Source of the DNA: Acidimicrobiales bacterium
Lineage (GTDB): Bacteria > Actinomycetota > Acidimicrobiia > Acidimicrobiales > SZUA-35
Direction of reading: 5' to 3'
DNA length: 64,000 nt
NCBI GenBank assembly: GCA_028285495.1
Contig: JANQPB010000044.1
Location: 406,511-470,510, forward strand
The position numbers were made by a program, and so were the translations under genes. Positions 29,135-37,614 of the stretch are shown here, one piece after another; the stretch's first letter is position 1, and each line of letters starts with the position of its first letter. A model generated the notes under the pieces. It was given only the letters and a program-made list of their open reading frames with translations, searched no databases and was not told the origin of the DNA.

Positions 29135-31549
29135 TTAGGGCAGCGAGATGCGGATCTCGTAGTCGCCGGCGGTGTTGGCCAGCGACCGGGCCTCGATGGT
29201 GAGGGTGCCGACCGGCTCGTCGAGCACGATCCGGCTCGACAGGAACGGCAGCTCGCCGCTGGGATCGTCGTCGTTGGTGGCGATCTCGACGCCGGCCTCG
29301 TCGCGGACGACCAGCAGCGGGTCGAGGACCGAGCCGGGACCGGCGACCAGCTCGATCAGGATCGGTGCACCGCCGGCCTCGACGATGTACTGGTCGTAGG
29401 CGTTGTTGCCGACCGAGCCGGTGATGACCACCGGCCCGGCCGCTGGGTCGACGAGCTCGATGTCCTCGACCTCGACGGCACCGGACCCGGACCCGGGGTC
29501 GGTCGAAACCGGACCGAGCAGCACCGCACCGGGCGCCAGGGTGAGTGACCCGAGACCGTCGGCGACCTCGACGGTGAGCCGGTAGTCGCCGCCGATACCG
29601 GACAGGTTGCGGGCCTCGAGGTGGAAGATGCCGGGGCCCTCGAGCCGGAGCCCCGAGTTGAGCCCGTCGTAGTCGTCGTTACCGCCGACCAGGCCACCGG
29701 CGTCGTCGTAGACGTCGAGCACCGGATCGCTGATGCCGCCGGCGCCGTCGGGGTTGAGGGTCGCGGCCAGGGCCTCGCCGTCACCGAGCTGCACCGTCCA
29801 GCGGTGGTTCTCGCCGTCGCCGAGGGTCTGGAACCGCTCGACGGTCTCGCCGACGGACACCGCGAGCGGGGTCTGGAGCGTCGTCTCGGTCGAGCTGAAG
29901 CCGCCGGGGTCGTCGTCGAAGCCATCGCCGAAGACGAGGTCGCCGAGATCGAACACGCCGGAGCCGTCGACCGAACCGCCCTGCTCGAACCATGCATCGA
30001 CCTCGCGCTCGTCGAGATCGCGAAGGCCCTGCACCACGCCGTGCATCACCGAGCCGATGGGCGAGACGTACCACTGACCGTCGGTCTCGGCCACCACGAG
30101 CGGCAGCCCACCGAACTCGGTCGGCAGGTCGGACGGGGTGAACAGCTCGCCGCCCAGCTCGTCGACCAGGCAGCCCTCGCTGGGGCCGGTCCCGTCGTCG
30201 ATGACGTAGGGCCAGCACTCGCCGCCGGTCTCGAGCGAGCCGGTGATGGTCTCGTCGCCGACCCGACCGTCCAGGGTCCAGGTCGTGCGGTCGGACGACC
30301 CGACGGCCCGGAGCGTGATCGACTCGCCCTCGACCGTGCCCTCGATCGTCAACGAGCTCGGCGTCACCTCGATCTCGAGGTCGACCGCTCCGTCCGATGC
30401 GGCGACGTCGAGGGCGAACAGCTCGCGGCCGTACTCGATCCTGGCGCTCCCGGCGCTGCCACCCCGGATGTCGAGCACGAAGCCGCGGACCTCGACGATG
30501 GCCGTGTCCCCGTCATCGTTCCGCTCGAGGTCGAGGCTCGACAGCGTGAGCGAGACGCCCTCCTCGTCGAGCTCGGCCCGGAACTCGTCGAGCGTCCGCT
30601 GGGCGTCGTCGAGGAACAGCGGCGAGTACCGGTGGAGCGCGTGCATCTCACCCGGCTCCAGCCGCTGGATCATGCCCCGCAGGTCGAGGTCGACCGCGGC
30701 CTGCAGCATGGCCTCGACCGCCGCCTCGGGCGACTCGGCCCCGACCGGCGTGAGCCCGGCCACCTGGGCCGGCAGCTCGCCGGGGAACTCGCTCTCCATC
30801 ACGGTGTAGATCATCGACACGTACCAGCGGCCGTCCCGCTCGACCATCACCAGCGGCGTGTCGGACACCAGCCGCTCGGTCTCGGTCTGGGTGAGCTCGT
30901 CGACGATCGACGGGTCCCGGTCGATCTCCTCGCGGACGCGGTCGCCGAAGGAGAACTCGTCGACGTCGAACGACGTCGTGCTCGTGCCGCCGGTGAAGTA
31001 GACGAAGGCGACGTCGGGGCTGTCGGCCGGACGGTCGACCCGATAGGTGACGTCGGTCAGCCGGATGTCGAGGCCATCGGTGTCGCCGCTGTCGAAGTCG
31101 TCGCCGAGGATGCCCAGGCGCTGGAGCTCGGGCACGATCTCGAACAGGACGGGCGTGGCGATCGCCCGCCGCTCACCCGGTTCGAGCAGCTCCGCCATCG
31201 TCAGGAAGTCGGAGCTGTTGACGGCCTCGACGAGTGCGTCGGTGGCCGCCTCGGGCGAGTCGGCGCCGTCGCTCGCGGTCAGGGCCCTGACCGCGAACCA
31301 CCCGGCGCCGAGGAGCAGCACGGCGGCACCGAGCACGGCGGCGATCAGACCGAGCCGCTTGCCCGGCCCGCTGCTCACGTCGAACGACGTCGACGACTCC
31401 GAGCCGTCCCACATCTGCGGGACCGGCGGTGCCGCCTGACCGGCGATGGCCGGGGACGGGGGTCCGGTCGGTGGCGCCCACTGCGGCGGCGGCTGCGGCC
31501 CGCCCATCGGCCGAGTCTCTTCGCTCCAGTGCGGATACTGATCCGACAT
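29135..31549 (-). CDS. Membrane-anchored surface protein with C-terminal PPC-like domains
   Basis: An 804-residue protein. The cytoplasmic N-terminus (about 65 residues) is rich in Pro and Gln, followed by one transmembrane helix (about 68-92, LIAAVLGAAVLLLGAGWFAV). Outside are two similar segments that each begin with ADSPEAA/AESPEAA and contain DGRWYVSMIYTVM or DGQWYVSPIGSVM, the style of small lumazine-like/DUF4878 folds. The last 250 residues hold two PPC-like beta domains with DPVLDVYDDAGGLVGGNDD and DPLLVVRDEAGVEIATNDDD, which usually bind calcium or carbohydrate. No catalytic domain is seen. GGGAGG lies 6 nt before the ATG. It is probably a cell-envelope sensor or adhesion protein. Confidence 0.65.
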   Translation of the reverse strand: MSDQYPHWSEETRPMGGPQPPPQWAPPTGPPSPAIAGQAAPPVPQMWDGSESSTSFDVSSGPGKRLGLIAAVLGAAVLLLGAGWFAVRALTASDGADSPEAATDALVEAVNSSDFLTMAELLEPGERRAIATPVLFEIVPELQRLGILGDDFDSGDTDGLDIRLTDVTYRVDRPADSPDVAFVYFTGGTSTTSFDVDEFSFGDRVREEIDRDPSIVDELTQTETERLVSDTPLVMVERDGRWYVSMIYTVMESEFPGELPAQVAGLTPVGAESPEAAVEAMLQAAVDLDLRGMIQRLEPGEMHALHRYSPLFLDDAQRTLDEFRAELDEEGVSLTLSSLDLERNDDGDTAIVEVRGFVLDIRGGSAGSARIEYGRELFALDVAASDGAVDLEIEVTPSSLTIEGTVEGESITLRAVGSSDRTTWTLDGRVGDETITGSLETGGECWPYVIDDGTGPSEGCLVDELGGELFTPSDLPTEFGGLPLVVAETDGQWYVSPIGSVMHGVVQGLRDLDEREVDAWFEQGGSVDGSGVFDLGDLVFGDGFDDDPGGFSSTETTLQTPLAVSVGETVERFQTLGDGENHRWTVQLGDGEALAATLNPDGAGGISDPVLDVYDDAGGLVGGNDDYDGLNSGLRLEGPGIFHLEARNLSGIGGDYRLTVEVADGLGSLTLAPGAVLLGPVSTDPGSGSGAVEVEDIELVDPAAGPVVITGSVGNNAYDQYIVEAGGAPILIELVAGPGSVLDPLLVVRDEAGVEIATNDDDPSGELPFLSSRIVLDEPVGTLTIEARSLANTAGDYEIRISLP

Positions 31550-31713
31550 ACCTCGCCCTCCCGTTGCCTGCGATCAACCTAGAGATTCTGCCGCATGAAT
31601 GGTCGGCGGGCCGTTCGACTCGTCGCTGCGGCCGGATCGATCGTCGGCGAACCCGTCTGGGCCGACGACGTCCGCCGACGGCGAGCTCGAGCTGAGCGGC
31701 TCGGCCGCGAACA

Positions 31714-32151
31714 CTAGGTATCGGTCACCTCGGCGGAGGGTTGAGCTCGGGAGTCGAGGAGGGCGCCGACGGCGGAGCCACCGCCGAGCGCGGCGGCGAT
31801 CCCGCCGAGCGCGCCGCCCCAGGCGAGGGCGACGGCGTCGGTGGCGGCGATCGCCGCCGCCACCAACCCGATGCAGGCCGAGACGACGAGGACGACGGCG
31901 GCGGCCGCCTTCGGCCGACCGAGGGCACCGAGCAGCAGGGCGACGGCGGCGGCGACCGGGATCGCCAGCCAGGTGCCGATGATGAGGGCGAGCGTCGCCC
32001 CGCCGACGACGTCGAGGGCGTTGGCGCTGGCGATGAGGTCGATGCTCGAGCGCCCGGGAGCCGTGCCGATGGCGAGCCACGGCAGGACCAGCGATGCCGC
32101 GGCGACGAAGACGGAGACGAGCGCCACGACGAGCGGGATCCCCCGTCTCAC
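31714..32151 (-). CDS. Small polytopic membrane protein
   Basis: A 145-residue protein with four predicted transmembrane helices (about 6-28, 44-66, 70-92, 97-120) and a short polar tail. The first may act as a signal anchor. No catalytic motif or family is recognised. It stands 4 nt after the hydrolase at 32156 (same strand) and so may be cotranscribed with it. The 164 bp between its 3' end and the PPC protein start hold that gene's promoter region. Confidence 0.6.
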   Translation of the reverse strand: MRRGIPLVVALVSVFVAAASLVLPWLAIGTAPGRSSIDLIASANALDVVGGATLALIIGTWLAIPVAAAVALLLGALGRPKAAAAVVLVVSACIGLVAAAIAATDAVALAWGGALGGIAAALGGGSAVGALLDSRAQPSAEVTDT

Positions 32152-32155
32152 GGGG

Positions 32156-32782
32156 TCACTCGTTGCCCTGCCGCCTGGCCAGGTCGTCGCGATCGCCGGC
32201 GAGCAGCGACGCCGCCTGCTCGGGATCGATGGCGGTGCAGAACTCGCGATCGAGGTTGGCCACCGACAGCTGGTGCACCACCTCGGGGTCGTGGTCGACG
32301 CCGTCAGGACCGATCCGGTTGGTCGTGGCGCAGCCGTCCGGGACGAGGTAGGTGTCGAACCCGAGGTTGTTGGCCATCCGGGTGGTGGTCTCCACGCACA
32401 TGTTGGTGAAGAAGCCGACGACGACCACCCGGTCGATGTGCCGGCGCCGGAGCTGGATCTCCAGGTCGGTCCCGATGAAAGCCGAGTTGACGTCCTTGGT
32501 CACCACGATCTCGTCTCGCCCCGGCTCGGGATCGAACCCGGGCTTGAACCGTCCGGTCGGCAGCGACAGCTTGAGCGGCGAGTCCGCCTCCCGCGAGTCG
32601 TGGCGGCTCCACCCGACGGGGAGCCCGGCCGCCCGCCAGGCGCCGAGCAGCTCGCCCATCACCCCTTCGGCCCCGGGGTTGTTCCGGCGGCCCGTCCGAC
32701 CGCCCCAGTGGTCGAGCACGTCGACGCCCTCCTGGACGTCGATCAACAGGAGGGCCGTGTCGGAGCCGAACCGTCGGATCAT
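32156..32782 (-). CDS. Isochorismatase-family cysteine hydrolase
   Basis: A 208-residue alpha/beta hydrolase of the isochorismatase/nicotinamidase fold. The triad is visible as Asp15 (ALLLIDVQEG), Lys in VVTKDVNSAF and the nucleophile Cys in FFTNMCVETTTR. Enzymes of this fold cleave amides such as nicotinamide, carbamates or isochorismate; the substrate is unclear. TATCCT lies 6 nt before the ATG, which suggests a leaderless transcript. It is divergent from the SMP-30 gene, whose ATG is 111 bp away. Confidence 0.9.
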   Translation of the reverse strand: MIRRFGSDTALLLIDVQEGVDVLDHWGGRTGRRNNPGAEGVMGELLGAWRAAGLPVGWSRHDSREADSPLKLSLPTGRFKPGFDPEPGRDEIVVTKDVNSAFIGTDLEIQLRRRHIDRVVVVGFFTNMCVETTTRMANNLGFDTYLVPDGCATTNRIGPDGVDHDPEVVHQLSVANLDREFCTAIDPEQAASLLAGDRDDLARRQGNE

Positions 32783-32893
32783 CGGCGCAGGATACTGCCG
32801 GGCCCGTGCGGGAGGGAGCGGTCCGTGCGAGCGGCCGCCTCGGCTCGGCGCCGGCGGGACCGGTGCGGGTGCCGTCAGCTAGCGTTCTCGGCC

Positions 32894-33748
32894 ATGGCCT
32901 CCAGGGAGCTGACCACGATCCTCGATGGCCTCGCCTTCGGCGAGGGTCCGCGCTGGCACGACGGTCGATTGTGGTTCTCCGACTTCTACCGTCACGAGGT
33001 GGTGGCCGTGACCCCGGACGGGGACCGGGAGCACCAGGTCGAGGTCGCCAACCAGCCGTCCGGCCTCGGCTGGACGGCGGACGGCGACCTGCTCGTCGTT
33101 TCGATGCTCGACCGGCGGCTGCTCCGCTGGGACGGGGAGACGCTGACCGAGCACGCCGACCTGTCGTCGCTCGTCAGCGCACCGTGCAACGACATGGTGG
33201 TCGACGGCGACGGGCGGGCCTACGTCGGCAACTTCGGCTTCGAGTACGAGAAGGGCGAGACGTTCGTCGAGACGATGCTCGTGATCGTCGAGCCGGACGG
33301 CACGGTGGCGCCCGGGCCGGACGAGCTGGCCTTCCCGAACGGCACGGTGATCACGCCGGACGGCGCCACCCTGATCGTGGGCGAGAGCTGGGGCCGCCGA
33401 CTGACCGCCTTCGAGCGCGACCCGGCCACCGGTGCCCTCGGCGAGCGTCGGGTGTGGGCCGACCTGGCACCGGGGGTCCCCGACGGGATCTGCCTCGACA
33501 CCGACGGCGGGATCTGGGTCGGCGATCCCCGCAACGGCGAGGTGTTCCGCGTGCTCGAGGGGGGTGAGGTGACCGATCGCATCAGCTGCGGTGATGGCCG
33601 TCACGCCTTCGCCTGCATGCTCGGCGGCGACGACGGTACGACGCTCTTCGTCGTCACCAACGTCGGTTCGGGCTCGGCTCGGGCCGACGATCGCGATGGC
33701 AGGATCGAGAAGGTGGAGGTCGACGTGCCGGGAGCCGGTTGGCCCTAG
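32894..33748 (+). CDS. SMP-30/gluconolactonase-family protein
   Basis: A 284-residue six-bladed beta-propeller hydrolase. EGPRWHDGRLWFSD (metal-binding Glu), NQPSGLGWTADGDLLV, the PCNDMVVDGDGRAYVGNFG segment (Asn and Asp ligands) and GVPDGICLDTDGGIWVGD (Asp) are the conserved metal-site regions. It probably opens a sugar lactone, as in glucose or aldose oxidation pathways. There is no signal peptide. TAGCGT lies 8 nt before the ATG. The stop codon is immediately followed by a dispersed repeat element (33748-33777). Confidence 0.88.
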   Translation: MASRELTTILDGLAFGEGPRWHDGRLWFSDFYRHEVVAVTPDGDREHQVEVANQPSGLGWTADGDLLVVSMLDRRLLRWDGETLTEHADLSSLVSAPCNDMVVDGDGRAYVGNFGFEYEKGETFVETMLVIVEPDGTVAPGPDELAFPNGTVITPDGATLIVGESWGRRLTAFERDPATGALGERRVWADLAPGVPDGICLDTDGGIWVGDPRNGEVFRVLEGGEVTDRISCGDGRHAFACMLGGDDGTTLFVVTNVGSGSARADDRDGRIEKVEVDVPGAGWP

Positions 33749-33777
33749 CGGGGTGCTGAAGATCGCCGACGAGGGTC
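33748..33777 (+). repeat. Dispersed 30-bp repeat, copy 1
   Basis: The 30 bp starting on the last base of the SMP-30 stop codon match 28 of 30 bases with a second copy at 40278-40307, in the same orientation. The core is GGGTGCTGAAGA followed by CGCCGACGAGGGTC. Both copies lie in intergenic DNA. Confidence 0.85.
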
Positions 33778-33845
33778 GCGACGGGCCGGGACGCCGGCAG
33801 CGACCGCTCCGCCCGCGCCCGAGGGCGGCGGGGTACGCTGCCGCC

Positions 33846-33944
33846 ATGCGCCGTGCACTCACCCGCCGTTCGTCCCTCGCCCTGCTGCTCGTCGTGGCCC
33901 TGCCGCTGCTCGTCCTCGGCATGCAGCGCCGCAACCGCCGCTAG
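33846..33944 (+). CDS. 32-residue single-helix membrane microprotein
   Basis: A very short frame: a basic start (MRRALTRRSS), one transmembrane helix (about residues 11-25, LALLLVVALPLLVLG) and a basic end QRRNRR. It has TACGCT exactly 6 nt before its ATG, the same arrangement as several large genes here, which argues that it is expressed. No homologue is recognised. Proteins of this shape often bind or regulate a larger membrane complex, but there is no direct indication of a partner. Confidence 0.5.
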   Translation: MRRALTRRSSLALLLVVALPLLVLGMQRRNRR

Positions 33945-33995
33945 GTACGGCTCGGGCGCCATCCGGCCCGCCGGGCGGCGACGTCGGTGCCGGCG

Positions 33996-34427
33996 TCAGC
34001 CCCCGAGCTGCTTGAGCCGCAGGTCGGTGGCCTCGAGACGCTCGGCCAGCTCGGCCGCGATGGCCCGGACCATGCGAGGGTTGTCGTCGAGGATCTGCTC
34101 GAAGCGGTTGTACGGGATCACCAGCACGACGGACTCCTCGGCCGTCTTGACCGTCGCACTGGCCGGCCCCTGGTTGAAGTAGCCGAGCTCGCCGACGAAC
34201 TCACCGGCCGGGATGTCGGCGACGCGGGTGCCATCGATCTCGACGACGGCCGAGCCCGACTCCAGCACGAACATCTCCTGGTGATGGTGGCCCTGGCGGA
34301 TCAGAACGTGGTCGGCGGCCACCGTGACCTCGTCGGCGGCCGAGGCCAGGTGGTCGATGGCCCTCTCGTCGGCCCCCTTGAAGAGGGGGAGCTTCTTGAG
34401 GCGTTCTTCCTTGGGGTCGGTGGCCAT
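33996..34427 (-). CDS. Cyclic-nucleotide-binding domain protein
   Basis: A 143-residue protein that is essentially one CRP-type cNMP-binding beta-barrel: LPLFKGADERAIDHLAS, the phosphate-binding region FVGELGYFNQGPASATVKT (the Arg usual after GE is missing; the Arg near TARRAAT is replaced by SATVKT), and a C-terminal helix. No helix-turn-helix follows, so it is not a Crp-type regulator but a stand-alone sensor domain. The ATG at 34427 has a strong GGAGGA site. The missing Arg suggests that it may bind another ligand or none. It is convergent with the microprotein gene. Confidence 0.85.
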   Translation of the reverse strand: MATDPKEERLKKLPLFKGADERAIDHLASAADEVTVAADHVLIRQGHHHQEMFVLESGSAVVEIDGTRVADIPAGEFVGELGYFNQGPASATVKTAEESVVLVIPYNRFEQILDDNPRMVRAIAAELAERLEATDLRLKQLGG

Positions 34428-34621
34428 GCGTCCTCCTGCTGGCGCCAAATGGGTCGGCCCGGTCCCCACCGGGCTGGAGGGACCCTAGCGCAGGCCCAGA
34501 CGGCACCGGAAGTGGCGAAGGTCCATGCCGGTCGACGTCGGCGTGCCGGCCGGCCATGGCCGGGGTCGGGTCGGGGCCCGATCCGGCCGGCATCGGCGGC
34601 GACGAACCGGACCCGGGGCCG

Positions 34622-35836
34622 TCAGCGAACGGTGGCGAAGAACCTGCGCAGGTCGGCGACGAAGGCTTCGGGCTGCTCGAAGGCGGCGAAGTGGCCACCC
34701 CGCTCCATGTCGGTCCAGTGGGTGATGTCGTAGCGGTCCTCGCACCACGAGCGGGGCACCCGGACGATCTCCCGAGGGAACGACGCCACCCCGGTCGGCA
34801 CCTCGACCCGACCCGAACCGGCCATGTTCCCGAAGCTCTCCCAGTACAGCCGGCCGGAGGAGGCTCCGGCCCCGTTCAGCCAGTAGAGCATGATGTTGTC
34901 GAGCAGCTCGTCGCGGCTGATGGCGTTCTCGGGGTGGCCGTCCGGGTGGCCACAGTCGGTCCAGGCCCAGAACTTCTCGAGGATCCAGCTCATCTGCCCG
35001 ACCGGCGAGTCGACCAGACCGTAGCCGAGCGTCTGGGGCCGGGTGCGCTGCTGCGTCGAGTACCCGGAGTCCCACTCCCGGTAGTACCCGGCGCCGGCGA
35101 AGGCCGCCTTGTCGGCCTCGGTCGGATCGGTCTTGGCCTGTTCGGTCGGTCGCCCGAGCGGCATGTTGGTGTGGATGGCGATGCAACCGGCTTCGCCCTG
35201 CCCGCCGAGACGGCCGAGCTGGGTGGTCACCGCCGCGCCCCAGTCGCCGCCCTGGGCCCCGTATCGGTCGTAGCCGAGGCGGGCCATCAGCTGGTCCCAG
35301 GCGGCGGCGATGCGCTCGACGCCCCAGCCGGTCCCCGTCGGCTTGCCCGAGAACCCGTACCCCGGCAGGGAGGGGCAGACCACGTGGAAGGCGTCGGACG
35401 GATCGCCGCCGTGCGACGCCGGGTCGACGAGGGGCCCGATGATCTTGTCGAACTCGACGACCGACCCCGGCCAGCCGTGGGTGATCAGCAGGGGCATCGC
35501 CCCCTCGTTCGGTGATCGCTGATGGATGGCGTGGATGTCGAGCCCGTCGATCTCGGTGGTGACGTGGTCGAAGCGGTTCATGCGGGCCTGGCGGGCCGGC
35601 CAGTCGTAGCCGTCGGCCCAGTACTCGGCCACCTCCCTGGCGTAGGCCAGCGGGACCCCCTGGCTCCAGTCGTCGACCGTCTCCCCCTCGGGCCAGCGGG
35701 TGGCGGCGAGACGGGACCGCAGGTCGTCGAGCGCCTCGGCCGGCACGTCGACGGTGAACGGGGTGACGGCGCCGGCGGGGTCGCCGACCGGGCCGCCGGT
35801 GGTGGCGTCGGTTGCCGCTTCGGAATCGGAGCTCAT
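34622..35836 (-). CDS. Epoxide hydrolase (EHN type)
   Basis: A 404-residue alpha/beta hydrolase with the N-terminal EHN segment of microsomal-type epoxide hydrolases (TPFTVDVPAEALDDLRSRLAATRWP, then DWSQGVPLAY). The oxyanion motif HGWPGS, the nucleophile Asp in QGGDWGAAV, and the C-terminal His in MERGGHFAAFEQPE make up the active site. It opens epoxides to diols, often in detoxification or terpene breakdown. The start at 35836 is supported by TACGTT 6 nt upstream; the frame open to 35950 adds only low-complexity residues. It is divergent from the swivel-domain gene, whose start is 61 bp away. Confidence 0.92.
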   Translation of the reverse strand: MSSDSEAATDATTGGPVGDPAGAVTPFTVDVPAEALDDLRSRLAATRWPEGETVDDWSQGVPLAYAREVAEYWADGYDWPARQARMNRFDHVTTEIDGLDIHAIHQRSPNEGAMPLLITHGWPGSVVEFDKIIGPLVDPASHGGDPSDAFHVVCPSLPGYGFSGKPTGTGWGVERIAAAWDQLMARLGYDRYGAQGGDWGAAVTTQLGRLGGQGEAGCIAIHTNMPLGRPTEQAKTDPTEADKAAFAGAGYYREWDSGYSTQQRTRPQTLGYGLVDSPVGQMSWILEKFWAWTDCGHPDGHPENAISRDELLDNIMLYWLNGAGASSGRLYWESFGNMAGSGRVEVPTGVASFPREIVRVPRSWCEDRYDITHWTDMERGGHFAAFEQPEAFVADLRRFFATVR

Positions 35837-35897
35837 GGCGGCAACGTAGTCCCCACCGGGCGAGCGGCCAAAGAGCGTCGCAACTACGCTGCTGGCC

Positions 35898-37580
35898 GTG
35901 ACCGCAGCCCCGTCCGACGACGTCGCCGATCGGACCTGGCCGGCCGACAACGTCCCGTCCTCCCGCTGGCCGATCTACACCCGGGGCAACGTCGGCGAGG
36001 TCTACCCCGATGTGGTGCTGCCGCTCGAGTGGGAGCTCGGTGGTCCCGGCTCCGAGCGTGGTTGGCGTCGGGGAGCGGAGACGATCGGCTTCCTGACGCC
36101 GAGCGACTACGGGCCGGGCGACTACGTCCTGATCGGCGTGTTCGGCGGCTACGCCTACTTCAACGCCTCCCTCATGCGACTGCTCGGCGTGCGGACCCCC
36201 GGGTTGGGCGTCGACGTGATCGACCAGCAGTTCCTCGGCGAGGCGGCGGCCGGGCTCGCCCCCTACGAGGCCGGACCGGGCGACCGGAACCTGCGGGCGA
36301 CCGGCCGGGTGCTGGCCACCGCCGTCCGGACGCTCCGGGCCCGATCGGTCCCGCTCGTCGACGAGATGCGGACCCGGGTCGACGCCTACCGGCGGGGCGC
36401 CCCGCCGCTCGACGTCGACCGGGACCACCTGTGGGGCCACGTGATCCGGGGCCTCGACGAGCTGTGGGAGTACCTGATCGCCAGTCACGTGATCGTGACC
36501 ATGCAGGCCACGATCGCCGCCGGTCGGTTGACGGACCTCTGCGAGAACCGGCTCGGCGATCCCAACCTGGCCGTGTCGCTGACGACCGGCATCGGCGACG
36601 TGGTGTCGGCCGAGCCGGCCAGGGAGCTGTGGCGGCTGGCCAACGACACGACGGCCGCCGACTTCGACGCCGCGTTCGCCCGCTTCCTCGAGCGTCACGG
36701 CCACCGGGGCCCGAACGAGTTCTCGCTGGTGGGGCGGGACTGGGCCGGCAACCCGGAGCTGGCCCTGGCCGCGATCGACACGATGCGGGACGCCGACCCC
36801 GAGCGTTCGCCGCAGGCCCAGGCCGACCGGATGGTCGACGAGCGGGAGCGGGCGGTCGCCGAGGCCAGGCGCCGGCTCGGCTGGCGGGGGCGGGGCCTCG
36901 ACGGGGCGATTGCGACCACGGCCCGTTGGTCGCGGGCTCGGGAGGCGTCGAAGAACGAGGTCATCCGGGCCAGCCAGGTGGCCCGTCACCGACTGGTCGA
37001 GCTGCTCCGCCGGGCCACCGAGGCCGGCGGGGTCGAGGACCGGCTCGGCCCGCTGCTGCTGTCGAGAGGCGAGTTCGAGGCCTACCTCGACGACCCGCCA
37101 TCGATGGTGGCCACGATCGAGGCCCGCACCGCCGCCCACCGCCGGCTGGTTGGCCTCGAGCCGCCGTTCGCCTTCGACGCAACCGAGCACGGTGGGTCCC
37201 ATCCGCCGACGTCGACGTGGGCGGCGAGGCGGACCGAGGCCGAGCGGGCCGGTCCTGGACGGGTGCTCACCGGCGCCGCCGGCGCCCCCGGCGTCGGCCG
37301 TGGCATCGTCCGGGTCGTCACCGACCCCGCCGACCCCCGTGGCCTGCAGCCCGGTGAGATCCTCGTCGCCCCGCTGACCGACCCGGCGTGGACACCGCTG
37401 TTCGTCCCCGCCGGTGGCGTCGTGGTCGAGGTCGGGGCGGCGATGAGCCACTCGATGATCGTGTCCCGCGAGCTCGGTATCCCCTGCGTCGTCGGCGTGG
37501 CCGACGCCACCCTGCGACTGGCCGACGGGATGGAGGTCGAGCTCGACGGTCGGGCCGGCACGGTCACCGTCATCGGCTGA
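35898..37580 (+). CDS. PEP-utilising/phosphohistidine swivel-domain protein without ATP-grasp
   Basis: A 560-residue protein. The last 90 residues are a phosphohistidine swivel domain, GGVVVEVGAAMSHSMIVSRELGIPCVVG, with the catalytic His in MSHSM as in PEP synthase, pyruvate phosphate dikinase and rifampin phosphotransferase. The preceding 450 residues resemble the substrate-binding middle part of rifampin-phosphotransferase-like proteins (RHGHRGPNEFSLVGRDW), but there is no ATP-grasp domain to charge the His. It is therefore either half of a split enzyme or has lost kinase activity. The GTG start has TACGCT 7 nt upstream. No partner ATP-grasp gene lies in the window. Confidence 0.8.
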   Translation: MTAAPSDDVADRTWPADNVPSSRWPIYTRGNVGEVYPDVVLPLEWELGGPGSERGWRRGAETIGFLTPSDYGPGDYVLIGVFGGYAYFNASLMRLLGVRTPGLGVDVIDQQFLGEAAAGLAPYEAGPGDRNLRATGRVLATAVRTLRARSVPLVDEMRTRVDAYRRGAPPLDVDRDHLWGHVIRGLDELWEYLIASHVIVTMQATIAAGRLTDLCENRLGDPNLAVSLTTGIGDVVSAEPARELWRLANDTTAADFDAAFARFLERHGHRGPNEFSLVGRDWAGNPELALAAIDTMRDADPERSPQAQADRMVDERERAVAEARRRLGWRGRGLDGAIATTARWSRAREASKNEVIRASQVARHRLVELLRRATEAGGVEDRLGPLLLSRGEFEAYLDDPPSMVATIEARTAAHRRLVGLEPPFAFDATEHGGSHPPTSTWAARRTEAERAGPGRVLTGAAGAPGVGRGIVRVVTDPADPRGLQPGEILVAPLTDPAWTPLFVPAGGVVVEVGAAMSHSMIVSRELGIPCVVGVADATLRLADGMEVELDGRAGTVTVIG

Positions 37581-37614
37581 GGCCGTTCGAGCCGACCGGG
37601 CGGGCGGCCGCCGG

